From Kiritimatiellota bacterium (GTDB taxonomy: Bacteria; Verrucomicrobiota; Lentisphaeria; Victivallales; JAADHT01): a stretch of 36,994 bases of DNA. This document shows, piece by piece, positions 1-7,428 of this stretch. Position 1 is the stretch's first letter; every line of letters starts with the position of its first letter. The notes under the pieces were generated by a model. It was not told the DNA's origin. It saw only the letters and a program-made list of their open reading frames with translations, and ran no database searches. The stretch lies in assembly GCA_013151705.1 (NCBI GenBank), contig JAADHT010000218.1, forward strand, positions 1-36,994, read 5' to 3'. Position numbers and translations under genes: made by a program.

Positions 1-1
1 A

Positions 2-49
2 TTGCGCGCGATTCTCGCGGAAGGCGAACTGGCGCTTCGCTCGGAATGA
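2..49 (+). CDS. possible 3' end of a gene entering from the left
   Basis: One frame is open from the window edge to a TGA at 47-49, giving about 15 residues (LRAILAEGELALRSE), which look like an ordinary protein C-terminus. A possible hairpin terminator follows at 116-137. The stretch is very short, and its 3' half (CGCTTCGCTCGGAATGAC) also resembles a dispersed intergenic repeat seen in many genomes, so it could equally be non-coding. Confidence 0.2.
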   Translation: MRAILAEGELALRSE

Positions 50-115
50 CCAAAGCAAACGTAAACTGATATAACTATAGCGCGCACTCTTAGCAGAACA
101 AAGTTCAGCTTCTTT

Positions 116-137
116 AAGGTGTGAAACACCTTTCTTT
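116..137 (+). terminator. possible hairpin terminator
   Basis: A 7-bp stem AAGGTGT / ACACCTT with a GAA loop is followed by TCTTTT. The U-tract is short and broken, so this is a weak candidate for a terminator of a gene from the left edge. A second small hairpin, GCGGC-TTC-GCCGC read on the minus strand, lies just downstream at about 141-153. Confidence 0.3.
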
Positions 138-238
138 TCCCGCGGCGAAGCCGCTCCTTAAGAGAAGATAAAACTCCATCAGTCTAGCCGTTTTTCCGTT
201 TCCATCTCCAAACGGGTGTATCCAAGCTATATAAACAT

Positions 239-268
239 GAGCCAGTTGCAAAAGTCTGAACGACCGTG
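239..268 (+). repeat. copy of the GAGCCAGTTGCAAAAGTCTG dispersed repeat (left end)
   Basis: The sequence starts GAGCCAGTTGCAAAAGTCTG and continues with ACGACCGTG, resembling the left end of the 106-bp element at 31696-31801 (GAGCGAGCCGTG). No matching right arm is visible nearby, so this is a solo or decayed end. Other copies are at 9301-9330 and 32810-32830. Confidence 0.7.
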
Positions 269-491
269 CGACATCCCATTATGAGTGGCAATTGATGAAG
301 TTTGCGAATCAGCTCAGGGGAAACATATGCGGTTTGGAGTTTATCCGCCTCAGGAGGGTGCGAGATTCCTGTATCGCTTTCTATTGAAAGCCGTTGGACA
401 AATAAAAAAACAGATGTATGATTAATTGTCTCAGAGTTGTTTGGCAATGGTAGCGGAAAAATTGTTTTCAATCCAAAACAGGAGGTGTCTT

Positions 492-827
492 ATGTTTGGA
501 GACGGCATCAGGAGGAATGGGGCATGGTTGTTGTTGGCGGCGCTGTGCGTGTCGGTTTCGGTTCTGACTCAAACGCTGCTCGCCGGAAGCAGCGATCGCG
601 ACAGAGAGGGTTCTTCCCGCGGAAGGCGCGGCGGCATGCAGGGAATGATGGGCGGTCCGGCCACGATGGTCGCCAGCGACGGCTTTATTTTCATTATGAA
701 AGGGCGAACTCTGTACAAAGTGGACGCGTCAACATTGAAAGTAAGCAAAAAAGCGACGATTGAATTCCAACGTCCGGACGGCAACCGTTCCAGAAACAAT
801 AGCAGACGCGGAGCCGACGACTGGTAG
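492..827 (+). CDS. small secreted protein, Gly/Met/Arg-rich
   Basis: A 111-residue protein of no family I recognise. Residues about 8-31 form a hydrophobic signal peptide (AWLLLAALCVSVSVLTQTLLAG). An Arg/Ser/Gly/Met-rich low-complexity linker follows (about 32-55), then a short folded-looking part containing DGFIFIMKGRTLYKVDA, and a basic, Asn/Arg-rich tail. The central part resembles one blade of a PQQ-type beta-propeller ('value displayed, label, key'), but one blade cannot make a propeller. The start at 492 is chosen over an upstream ATG at 426 because AGGAGGTG lies at 480-487, 4 bases before it. Likely exported to the periplasm. It stands alone, with about 260 bases before the next gene. 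Confidence 0.7.
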   Translation: MFGDGIRRNGAWLLLAALCVSVSVLTQTLLAGSSDRDREGSSRGRRGGMQGMMGGPATMVASDGFIFIMKGRTLYKVDASTLKVSKKATIEFQRPDGNRSRNNSRRGADDW

Positions 828-1087
828 GGGTTCGAGAAAATCGCTCTGTCCCGCTTGAAAAGCACAAGACTTCCTCGCATACTTAAAATGCTATTTTAAC
901 TTTTCAAGGAAGAATTGGCGAAATGATCGAGCGAGCGGTATTACGGGAAATATGGCTCTTCCCGATTTTACGCGTTTTACTTGACCGCTCTCCATCTCCG
1001 GCGAACTTTCTTGTTTTGGGAAGCTCATCGCCCGATTTAATCACCAATAGTTCGAAACATTGGCTGGAAGAAATAGAATTTGTGGAT

Positions 1088-1594
1088 ATGACTGACACAA
1101 TCTCAAAATCGAAGCGTTCATGGGTGATGAGCCGAATAGGTTCCGAAAACACGAAGCCTGAAAAACGGGTGCGCTCTCTGCTCTATGCTATGGGATACAG
1201 ATTCCGTCTGCACAGAAAGGATTTGCCCGGAAAGCCGGACATAACGTTGGCGAAACACAAGACGGCGATCTTTGTCCATGGATGCTTCTGGCACCGACAC
1301 GAAAACTGCTCGAAAAACAGACTCCCGAAAAGCAACATCGACTTCTGGCGAGAGAAATTCGACAAAAACGTGGCACGCGACGCTGAAAACATCCGCGAAC
1401 TTCGCGGACTCGGCTGGAGGGTCGAGGTGATATGGGAATGCGAAACATCCGACTTGGACGCGTTGAAACAACGCTTGTCTGAGATATTCGAACCAATGTC
1501 GATCGTATATAAAGCGAATGTGGCCGATATCGAAAAGACGCCTATTGCGGCCGAGCCGGAAAACAAGGAGTTTTATGAAAATCGAGATAATTAG
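1088..1594 (+). CDS. vsr: very short patch repair (Vsr) endonuclease
   Basis: A 168-residue protein with the Vsr fold throughout. In the family it nicks DNA 5' of the T in T:G mismatches that arise when 5-methylcytosine deaminates, starting very short patch repair. Visible family features: SKRSWVMSRIGSENTKPE at the N-terminus, LPGKPDITL with Asp51 (same number as the catalytic Asp of E. coli Vsr), VHGCFWHRHENC (His64, Cys66, His69, Cys74; metal/zinc and active site), and the C-terminal LGWRVEVIWECE. The frame is open back to an ATG at 923 with a fair GGAAG ahead of it, but the family begins at about MTDTISKSKR, so 1088 is preferred. Vsr normally travels with a cytosine-C5 methyltransferase and none is visible here. 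The gene overlaps the next by 20 bases. Confidence 0.88.
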   Translation: MTDTISKSKRSWVMSRIGSENTKPEKRVRSLLYAMGYRFRLHRKDLPGKPDITLAKHKTAIFVHGCFWHRHENCSKNRLPKSNIDFWREKFDKNVARDAENIRELRGLGWRVEVIWECETSDLDALKQRLSEIFEPMSIVYKANVADIEKTPIAAEPENKEFYENRDN

Positions 1595-2465
1595 AACCCC
1601 GTCCGAAACATCAATGCAACCGGTGACATCAACCAGAGAATTAATCCATTGCCAACTTGGCGGAGGCGAGTTGAAAGATGTCGTCGAGACCCGTTTCGCG
1701 AAACTCGCGGGAAGCGGGATTTTCGGAGTGAAGGATTTCTTCTGGCCATCCGACGATTTGCTGGAGGAGATGTTGAACGCGTCGTCGCCGGTCTTGGCCG
1801 AACAGGGCACTGGTTCTCCGTTGATCTGGTTGTCCGAATCGGGCGCGTTACCGGCCGAGGACTGCGTCAAAATACCCGTCAACGACGCGTCGTTCTCAAT
1901 CCGTTATCCCTGGGACCTTTTGAAGGTGAACGAAATCGTCATCGCCGGACTTTCCGAAAGCCGAATCGACGGCGAGGTGTCGGAGAACGTCACCATCCGA
2001 GGAAATATTATTTTGGGAGCGGGCAGCGTTCTCTTGCCCGGCGTCTACATAGAAGGCAACGCGGCGATTGGAGAAAACTGTAAAATAGGCCCTAACTGCT
2101 ATATCCGTGGAAACACCCATATCGGAAACGAGTGCCATATCGGCCAAGCGGTGGAAATAAAAAACTCGATTTTGATGAATAGGGTCTCGACCGGACACCT
2201 CTCGTATGTTGGAGACTCAATAATCGGAGAGGAAACCAATTTGGGCGCCGGAACCATCACCGCCAACTTCAGACACGATGGGAAAAAACACCGCTCGGAT
2301 GTTAATGGCGAACTAGTGGACACCGGTAGACGGAAATTCGGATGCGTGATGGGCGACAACGCGCACACCGGAATACACACCAGCGTTTATCCGGGAAGGA
2401 AAATATGGCCGAACGCGTCCACTCTTCCAGGTGAAATCGTCAAAAAAGACAAACACCCGGAATAA
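1575..2465 (+). CDS. left-handed beta-helix acyltransferase, GlmU C-terminal-like
   Basis: A 296-residue protein. Residues about 1-120 are an alpha/beta N-terminal part I do not recognise. The rest is a hexapeptide-repeat left-handed beta-helix (IRGNIILGAGSVLLPGVYIEG and onwards). The segment GHLSYVGD...GAGTITANF matches the acetyltransferase site of GlmU, including the catalytic His of GHL(S/T)Y, the Tyr, and the Asn of GAGTIT(C/A)N. GlmU acetylates glucosamine-1-phosphate and then uridylates it. The usual nucleotidyltransferase signature (LAAGxGTRM) is absent, so this enzyme is probably only an acyltransferase acting on a sugar phosphate or sugar nucleotide for the envelope. The start is fixed by AAGGAG at 1565-1570. 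It overlaps the end of vsr by 20 bases, implying co-translation. Confidence 0.8.
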   Translation: MKIEIIRTPSETSMQPVTSTRELIHCQLGGGELKDVVETRFAKLAGSGIFGVKDFFWPSDDLLEEMLNASSPVLAEQGTGSPLIWLSESGALPAEDCVKIPVNDASFSIRYPWDLLKVNEIVIAGLSESRIDGEVSENVTIRGNIILGAGSVLLPGVYIEGNAAIGENCKIGPNCYIRGNTHIGNECHIGQAVEIKNSILMNRVSTGHLSYVGDSIIGEETNLGAGTITANFRHDGKKHRSDVNGELVDTGRRKFGCVMGDNAHTGIHTSVYPGRKIWPNASTLPGEIVKKDKHPE

Positions 2466-2502
2466 GAGCGATTCCCCATTAGTTGTTAAATTTTCACGGT
2501 AT

Positions 2503-2709
2503 CTATTTGTTCATCGTCACGCCGGGCCGCGTCGGTTCTGAATGGTGTCGCGGGTAAATTCTCTTTATTGTACAAATCGCATTCCCCGGCGAGTCGGCAA
2601 CGACTAGATTCATTTTTTCCCCATCGGCACCCCAAAGTCCCCCGGCGCCCGACAAATCGAAAACGAAAATCGCGGCCACGAGCAAAAAACCTCGTAAATT
2701 GCGCGACAT
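2503..2709 (-). CDS. small secreted protein
   Basis: A 68-residue protein of unknown function. MSRNLRGFLLVAAIFVFDLSG is a signal-peptide-like N-terminus with two Arg residues followed by a hydrophobic core. The remaining ~40 residues are unremarkable and basic near the end. The start is well supported: AAGGAG stands 8 bases before the ATG. It lies on the same strand as, and 174 bases downstream of, the chimeric ABC gene. Because its neighbour is a deletion product, this may be the 5' stub of a once longer secreted protein, perhaps the one that gave the beta-propeller-like tail of that neighbour. Confidence 0.55.
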   Translation of the reverse strand: MSRNLRGFLLVAAIFVFDLSGAGGLWGADGEKMNLVVADSPGNAICTIKRIYPRHHSEPTRPGVTMNK

Positions 2710-2883
2710 AATGAATCTCCTTCATAAAAACCGACATAAACATTTCTTATTTAAAACCACATTGGCACCGTGCTCAACGCCCAAATTGACTTCCACGTTT
2801 TTAGAGCCGCGACATGTGCGAGGGCACTTTCCGCCGTCGCTCGTTGAGCTATGGCGGGACGCGGTCGGCGAAAGCGCCCTACT

Positions 2884-3660
2884 CTATTTCGCGGGGGCGG
2901 GTTTCGGATAAACTTGGCGTTTGTCGCTTCCGTCGGCGTTCATCGAGATTATTTTGTCATCCTCCACAAATGCCAGACGCTCATCGTCTATCCATACGGC
3001 GCGCGAGTTTTGTTTTCGCGCTTTCGTTTGATAAGTGATTTCGCCTTTGTCGAATATGGTCGTGACAAAGGTGGTGCCTTTGTAAAAATGATCAATCACC
3101 GCTACCCTGTCGTTGTTCGGAGATAGATACACGTACCGATAATCGCTTTTCGAAAATTTCGCCAACACGCTTTTTTCGCCGATGGCGTCCAACAACTCCT
3201 CGCGGATGAGTGGATCTAGCCCGGACGTCGGCTCGTCGAGCAGTAACAGCTCGGGTTTGGGAGCCAAAGCGATGATCATCGCGAGTTCTCCGCGCGAAAG
3301 GCTCTTGACTTTGGCGCTCGTCGGCAGTTTAAGCAGTTCAAGGAGCCGCGAGCACTCGGTGGCGTCCCAGCTCTCGTAGATGCCTGCGGTCATCTTCAAA
3401 ACCTGCCCCACCTTCATCCATTCGTAGATGTGGTGTTTCTCCGGCACGTATCCGCAACGCTGCTTTATTTCCAGCGCGTGTTTCGCGGGCGAGAGTCCAA
3501 AGACGCGAACTTCGCCGGAAGTGGGTGGAAGTATATTCAGAAGAAGTTTGAGCAGCGTGGTTTTTCCGGCTCCGTTCGGACCGACCAACCCGCATGCGCA
3601 ACCTGCGGAATAAAGTTTTCGAATATGCGAAATTCCCGTTCTTTTCGGAATATACATCAT
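2884..3660 (-). pseudogene. chimeric ABC transporter ATPase: truncated at both ends, fused to a beta-propeller-like tail
   Basis: The middle (about residues 19-140 of a 258-residue reading) is plainly an ABC ATPase. It has Walker A GPNGAGKTT (27-35), a Q-loop region YVPE, signature LSRGE and Walker B LLLLDEPTSGLD, closest in style to ATPases of ABC-2 exporters. The part before Walker A, which should hold the A-loop and first strands, is replaced by about 18 unrelated residues (MMYIPKRTGISHIRKLYS). After GLDPLIREELLDAIGE the H-loop region is missing. The sequence switches to YLSPNNDRVAV...WIDDERLAFVEDDKIISMNADGS, which reads like PD40/TolB-type propeller repeats. Two joints within one open frame suggest deletions that fused remnants. 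The lack of an H-loop His and the N-terminal strands makes ATPase function unlikely. It starts about 43 bases after ispD on the same strand. Alternatively the reading frame is an assembly artefact. Confidence 0.65.
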
Positions 3661-3703
3661 CAACCGGCAAACGCAAACGAACCGCGAACAGGAACTTAAA
3701 ATA

Positions 3704-4450
3704 TCATTGGAGATCGTCGGCAAATGTGATTTTCGGGTTGTCGCCGCGATACTCGAAGAGAAACGGCCGATGCCCCGCCAGCTCCATGACTCCGGCGTCG
3801 TCTGTTGGATTAACTCCGCTTTCAATCGCTTGCTCGCAGGCTTCGCGAAGTTCGCGGGTTTTGAATATCTGCGGAGTCTCCACGCTCCAGATATCGCTCC
3901 TATCGAGCGTCTCCAGAACGAAGCCGTCGTCGTCCGTTCTTTTCAACGTGTCGGTCATCCGTTTCGCCGCGACGGCTCCACCATGCTTTCTAGCGGCGGC
4001 CAGACAGTCAAGCATCAACTTTCGGGTGCCCAAAGGGCGGGCGGCGTCGTGGACCGCCGCGAATCCAGCGGATTCGGGCAAGGCGCGCAAAGCGTTTAGA
4101 ACGGATTCCGCGCGGGTGGCTCCGCCGGAGACAATCCTCGGGCGGTTTTCGACGGGCAGTCGGTCCAAATGTTTTTCGAACACCGGGATGTCGTCCGGTT
4201 TCACCGCTATGACGAAGGCTCCGGACGGAGTCAAACCGGCGAACTCAAGCACCGAGAACATAAACAACGGCAGATCCGCGAATTCCGCGAGTTCGCTGGC
4301 GTTGAGTTCCGTACGCCGCTCCGCGAGAGAGTTCGATGAGACGAGCAGTTTTGAGACACCGGCGGCGTCGGCGAAGCGGGTTCCGGAGCCGCCAGCCGCT
4401 AAAACTATGCCTAGATCCTCAATGATTGAAGGTGATTCGCTCAACGTCAT
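3704..4450 (-). CDS. ispD: 2-C-methyl-D-erythritol 4-phosphate cytidylyltransferase
   Basis: A 248-residue cytoplasmic enzyme of the MEP isoprenoid pathway that joins CTP and 2-C-methyl-D-erythritol 4-phosphate. Motifs: glycine-rich nucleotide-binding loop LAAGGSGTRF, the following SKLL lysine, a central VSGGATRAESVLNAL, the family hallmark VHDAARP, and WSVETPQIF near the end. There is an unusual ~25-residue insertion after SKLL (SSNSLAERRTELNASELAEFAD). The end, NPKITFADDLQ, stops about 10-15 residues earlier than typical IspD, next to the rearranged ABC gene, so the tail may have been lost in the same event. The catalytic core is intact. The start at 4450 has GGAG only one base ahead of the ATG, so the exact start is uncertain. 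It lies 67 bases downstream of pcnB on the same strand. Confidence 0.85.
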   Translation of the reverse strand: MTLSESPSIIEDLGIVLAAGGSGTRFADAAGVSKLLVSSNSLAERRTELNASELAEFADLPLFMFSVLEFAGLTPSGAFVIAVKPDDIPVFEKHLDRLPVENRPRIVSGGATRAESVLNALRALPESAGFAAVHDAARPLGTRKLMLDCLAAARKHGGAVAAKRMTDTLKRTDDDGFVLETLDRSDIWSVETPQIFKTRELREACEQAIESGVNPTDDAGVMELAGHRPFLFEYRGDNPKITFADDLQ

Positions 4451-4517
4451 TCTCCGTTTTTTCAGTAGTGGAATATCGTCCTGAAAGCGGCATCCCAAAC
4501 CACCGCGGAAACCAGAT

Positions 4518-5747
4518 TCAATTCCCGAGTTTTGTTTTCCGCAGCGAGCCGTGATGTCCGCTTTTATTCGCTCCGTCTTTCCGGAACGCTCCACCACGGG
4601 TTCCATGTTGCGGCCAGAACTCCTCCAGCTCGATATTTCGGGGAGCGACATTGTTCTGCAACGTCATCAACTCCCTGGCGTGGCGATATCTTTTGCTCTG
4701 TAGAATTTTCTCCCTGCGTTTCATCGCCAACATCGATGGTTGCATAAGCAGCATCCCCACGGAAGACGCGATGATTCTTTTTGGAAAGGAGTACGGGCTC
4801 AACACTTCGTTGATGACGCGTCGAATCTCCTTTTCGATTCCGAAACGGTAGTTCCACATGCTCAAGCGGATGTTCTCAATGTTTTCGGACAAGCGTCCCG
4901 CGACGAATGGGAGAGCGGCCGTGGCGATGGCGAGAGAGATGCTGTCGCGGTACTTTCCGGCCAGAAGCCTGGAATTGCGTTCGGCGAGCAACTCCAGCAT
5001 ATATTCGCGTTCCGGCGCGGCCCAGCGTTCATTCATAAACGGAAGATAGTATGCCAGAAAGCCGTAATCCCGAAATGCCGGAAGGATTTTGTCTGAATAC
5101 GGACTTTTGATGATTTTCTCGAATTCAAGCGCCAATCGCGAATGGGAGCAGCGGGTTATCAATGGCAGGGAGGTTGAAAGGGCGGAGCCCGTCTCCGGCT
5201 CCAGGGAGAAACCGTACTGCCCGACCAGTTTCAAGGCTCTGAGGATTCGAACCGGATCCTCGTTGAATCGCTCCAGTGGATTTCCCACCGCTCTGACTTT
5301 TTTCGCTTTCAAATCCTCGATGCCCTTGCCGGTATGGTCGATTATCTCTCCAGTACCCGGATCGTAGAAGATGGCGTTGACGGTGAAATCCCTCCGCCAG
5401 GCATCCTCCACCGAAGTGCCGAAATCGTTGTCAACCGGCAGCATTTCGCCGTCGCGCGTCTTTTGAGGGGCTTTTCTGAAGGTACTAATCTCGATGATTT
5501 CATTTCCATGATAGAGGTGGACAAGCCTGAAGCGTTTGCCGATGATCCTGGCCCGTCGTCGTCCGAAGACGTCTCTGGTCCGCTCGGGCGTGGCGGCCGT
5601 GGAGAGGTCGTAGTCTTTGGGAACGCGGCCGAAAAGAAGGTCGCGCACGGCACCGCCAACGAGAAGTGTCTCAAAGCCGGCGTTCCGCAGTTGTTCCACT
5701 ATATCGGCCACGTGTGGAGCGATCTTGATGTTTCGTTTCAAAGACAT
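4518..5747 (-). CDS. pcnB: poly(A) polymerase / CCA-adding-type nucleotidyltransferase
   Basis: A 409-residue class II nucleotidyltransferase. The catalytic head carries LVGGAVRDLLFG followed by PKDYDLST, with the two metal-binding carboxylates in DYD. It continues with RIIGKRFRLVHLYHGNEIIEISTFR, and the template-region motif EDAWRRDFTVNAIFY. RFNEDPVRILRALKLVGQYGF follows, then a helical C-terminus. The stretch GKRFRLVH...IEISTFR is more typical of bacterial poly(A) polymerase I (PcnB), which tails RNA 3' ends for decay, than of tRNA CCA-adding enzymes. Sequence alone does not settle the activity. No strong Shine-Dalgarno precedes the start. It is the first gene of the minus-strand set pcnB-ispD-ABC remnant. 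Confidence 0.82.
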   Translation of the reverse strand: MSLKRNIKIAPHVADIVEQLRNAGFETLLVGGAVRDLLFGRVPKDYDLSTAATPERTRDVFGRRRARIIGKRFRLVHLYHGNEIIEISTFRKAPQKTRDGEMLPVDNDFGTSVEDAWRRDFTVNAIFYDPGTGEIIDHTGKGIEDLKAKKVRAVGNPLERFNEDPVRILRALKLVGQYGFSLEPETGSALSTSLPLITRCSHSRLALEFEKIIKSPYSDKILPAFRDYGFLAYYLPFMNERWAAPEREYMLELLAERNSRLLAGKYRDSISLAIATAALPFVAGRLSENIENIRLSMWNYRFGIEKEIRRVINEVLSPYSFPKRIIASSVGMLLMQPSMLAMKRREKILQSKRYRHARELMTLQNNVAPRNIELEEFWPQHGTRGGAFRKDGANKSGHHGSLRKTKLGN

Positions 5748-6164
5748 GCCGTTAAAAGCCTGTTTTTCCGAATTCCGCGACGAATTTCAACGTCCCGGTG
5801 GTCTCCATTGTCATTCGAACCTGGATCCGCTGGAATTCAGGTCGAACTTCACTCTTGATTCGGGACGATGCGAATATGACGATTTCACAGGCGCTGAATG
5901 TAGCCTTGAAGCACACAAACGCAACGGTCGAACTTAAAAAACATCCAATTTTAATAATAAATACATTTGCCTACGCAAACAATGGAGATATATTCACCGT
6001 TAGTCGGGTCGAAAGGTGATGCGACAATCGAAGTATCCAAGCGCTATTGTGAAAAAAATACAGGAACAAGATATTTGAACTCTGGTTTTTTCAGGTTTTG
6101 GCGCTGGAAATTGGTTCTTGAAACCGCCGAAAGATATTTAAAGTCGAAAACAGGAGGGTAGAAA
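5748..6164. other. 417-base gap, divergent upstream region
   Basis: This lies between the divergently transcribed pcnB and the membrane protein at 6165, so it should hold both promoters. No convincing gene is seen. On the minus strand a frame with an in-frame ATG (MTMETTGTLKFVAEFGKTGF) ends with a TAA only 5 bases before the pcnB start. It is open for about 70 codons upstream but has no ribosome binding site and no recognisable product, so it is not called. A plus-strand frame at 5798-6019 likewise lacks support. Confidence 0.5.
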
Positions 6165-6989
6165 ATGGCTTCAATGATGACGGGGTTCAATCTAGTGGTC
6201 GGGGGCATTATGCTCGTTTCCTTCATAGGAATGATCATCTGCTCGAAAAAACAGCATGTCACGCCAGCAGCCAAGCCGGGGGCGGTAGTGTTGTTGTTGG
6301 TCGTGGTTAGTTGCGCGATAACATTTATGGTTCATAACATGAGCGATGGAGACACCAAGGGATTGATTGAAAACGAATTGAAATTCGCGAAATCATCAAC
6401 CTACGTGCTGGGAAAATATCTCGCGAAGGCCATGCCGCACGCCAAAGTGCTTGTGATAGTCGGATCGGGAAACGAGAACAACAAACGTCAGAAGGTTTTG
6501 ATCGACAGTCTGAAGGAGGGTTTCGGCTCGGCGATAACAAACATAAAGGTCGAAGCTCCCAAATTGAAAACTCCAAAAGGGCCGGACGGCAAACCGATGC
6601 CCGATATGATGATGCCTATGGAGGAGATGATAAAGGCGTCGGATTTCAACAAGCTCATAGCCAAGAACAAATCCTGCAACCTCATCATCACGCTCATCGG
6701 TCTTCCAATGGACACGGGAGGTCTGAAAATCTGGAATCAGTTCAAAAGCAATCCGAAAAAGACGCCGAAACTTTGCATCGTGAACGGAGATGTCTCTATG
6801 TTCGGATTCTATATAGCCAAAGGATTGATGCCCGCTGTTGTCACATTCAAGCCCGATGCTAAGTACACCGAGGATCCGGCTCCCGAGGATATGCAGGAGG
6901 CCTTCGACAAACGCTATCTTCTCGTGACCTCGAAAAACATCAAGGAAATAGCGAAGAAATACAATCAGATATTCCGCAAAGCGAAATAG
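6165..6989 (+). CDS. membrane-anchored protein of unknown function
   Basis: A 274-residue protein I cannot assign. Two hydrophobic helices at about residues 6-28 (LVVGGIMLVSFIGMIIC) and 39-56 (GAVVLLLVVVSCAITFMV) anchor it. The remaining ~215 residues alternate strands and helices: AKVLVIVGSGNENNKRQ, CNLIITLIGLP, KLCIVNGDVSMFGF. These suggest a Rossmann-like alpha/beta domain similar in outline to periplasmic-binding or receiver-like folds, with no catalytic motif visible. A Met/Pro-rich insert (MPDMMMPMEEM) sits in the middle. The start is secured by AGGAGGGT about 7 bases ahead. The decayed remnant of a second, diverged copy lies downstream at about 7300-7417, so the gene was once duplicated in tandem. 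Confidence 0.75.
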   Translation: MASMMTGFNLVVGGIMLVSFIGMIICSKKQHVTPAAKPGAVVLLLVVVSCAITFMVHNMSDGDTKGLIENELKFAKSSTYVLGKYLAKAMPHAKVLVIVGSGNENNKRQKVLIDSLKEGFGSAITNIKVEAPKLKTPKGPDGKPMPDMMMPMEEMIKASDFNKLIAKNKSCNLIITLIGLPMDTGGLKIWNQFKSNPKKTPKLCIVNGDVSMFGFYIAKGLMPAVVTFKPDAKYTEDPAPEDMQEAFDKRYLLVTSKNIKEIAKKYNQIFRKAK

Positions 6990-7428
6990 TTTGATGTCGC
7001 GGCGGAGCCGTCCAAAACGCGCTCCGGCGATCTATTGAAGCCGCATGGAGAAGGATCGCTTTTGCGCGTCCTTTTTCTTGTGGTCTTCTTTTGTGGTGGT
7101 AGGAATCTCATTTTTGGCAATACTGTGTGCGGAGAAAATGATTTGAACATCCAATACCCGCCGCATACCGGCAACTCCGCTCTTCATCAGTTTTGGGTTG
7201 ATTTGTCCGACTGGACGGAGGGAATATCCAATAATGAACGAAGAACTCCAGACTTCTCATCCAAAACTACGTGAACAGCCCTCATCTTCAACGCCCGCCC
7301 TCTCCCCGCTTGCCGCCGCAAGCGTAGTCCTCGGGATAGTCGAGTCGCAAAGTGAGAACAACAAACGTCAAGGAAATCGCCAAGAAATACAAAGAGCGGA
7401 TATTTCGGGCGGAGAGATAGACGGATGA
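6990..7428. other. 439-base gap holding the remains of a paralogue
   Basis: No intact gene. A 33-codon frame from ATG 7045 encodes a hydrophobic stretch (FFLWSSFVVVGISFLAIL) that could be the relic of the membrane-anchor end of a second copy of the 6165 gene, but it has no ribosome binding site. Better-supported remnant sequence lies at about 7300-7417 and is listed separately. Confidence 0.55.
7300..7417 (+). pseudogene. internally deleted remnant of a paralogue of the 6165 gene
   Basis: Bases about 7326-7370 align with 6446-6490 of the upstream gene (VVLGIVESQSENNKRQ against VLVIVGSGNENNKRQ), including 17 identical bases in GAGAACAACAAACGTCA. From 7371 the sequence jumps to match 6941-6987 (KEIAKKYKERIFRAE against KEIAKKYNQIFRKAK), in a different reading frame. 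About 450 bases of the middle are missing. The joint falls at a shared TCA, as expected for a short-homology deletion. Identity is only partial, so the copy had diverged before or after the deletion. The fragment ends immediately before dapF. Confidence 0.75.

Larger units (their letters stand above)
1..491. other. largely non-coding leader region
   Basis: Apart from the possible gene end, hairpin and repeat copy listed separately, I see no supported gene. A 95-codon minus-strand frame (184-471) runs through the dispersed repeat, has no ribosome binding site and resembles no family I know. Confidence 0.6.

Noticed and set aside
1..50. Dispersed intergenic repeat of the type GTCATTCCGAGCGAAGCG
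   Set aside because: An 18-base match on the minus strand is suggestive, but only one partial copy lies in the window and it also fits the end of a reading frame, so it is not listed as a repeat.
184..471. 95-codon minus-strand frame
   Set aside because: No ribosome binding site, no family resemblance, and it runs through the dispersed repeat copy at 239-268.
923..1087. N-terminal extension of the Vsr frame from an ATG at 923
   Set aside because: A fair ribosome binding site exists, but the 55 extra residues have no counterpart in Vsr proteins and the family numbering (Asp51) fits the start at 1088.
1118..1882. 254-codon minus-strand frame across vsr and the acyltransferase gene
   Set aside because: Antisense to two well-supported genes; composition typical of a shadow frame.
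3594..4484. 296-codon plus-strand frame antisense to ispD
   Set aside because: Ser/Ala/Arg-rich shadow of ispD with no motif; ispD is clearly coding on the other strand.
5798..6019. 73-codon plus-strand frame before the membrane protein gene
   Set aside because: No ribosome binding site and no recognisable product; the same DNA is partly open on the minus strand as well.
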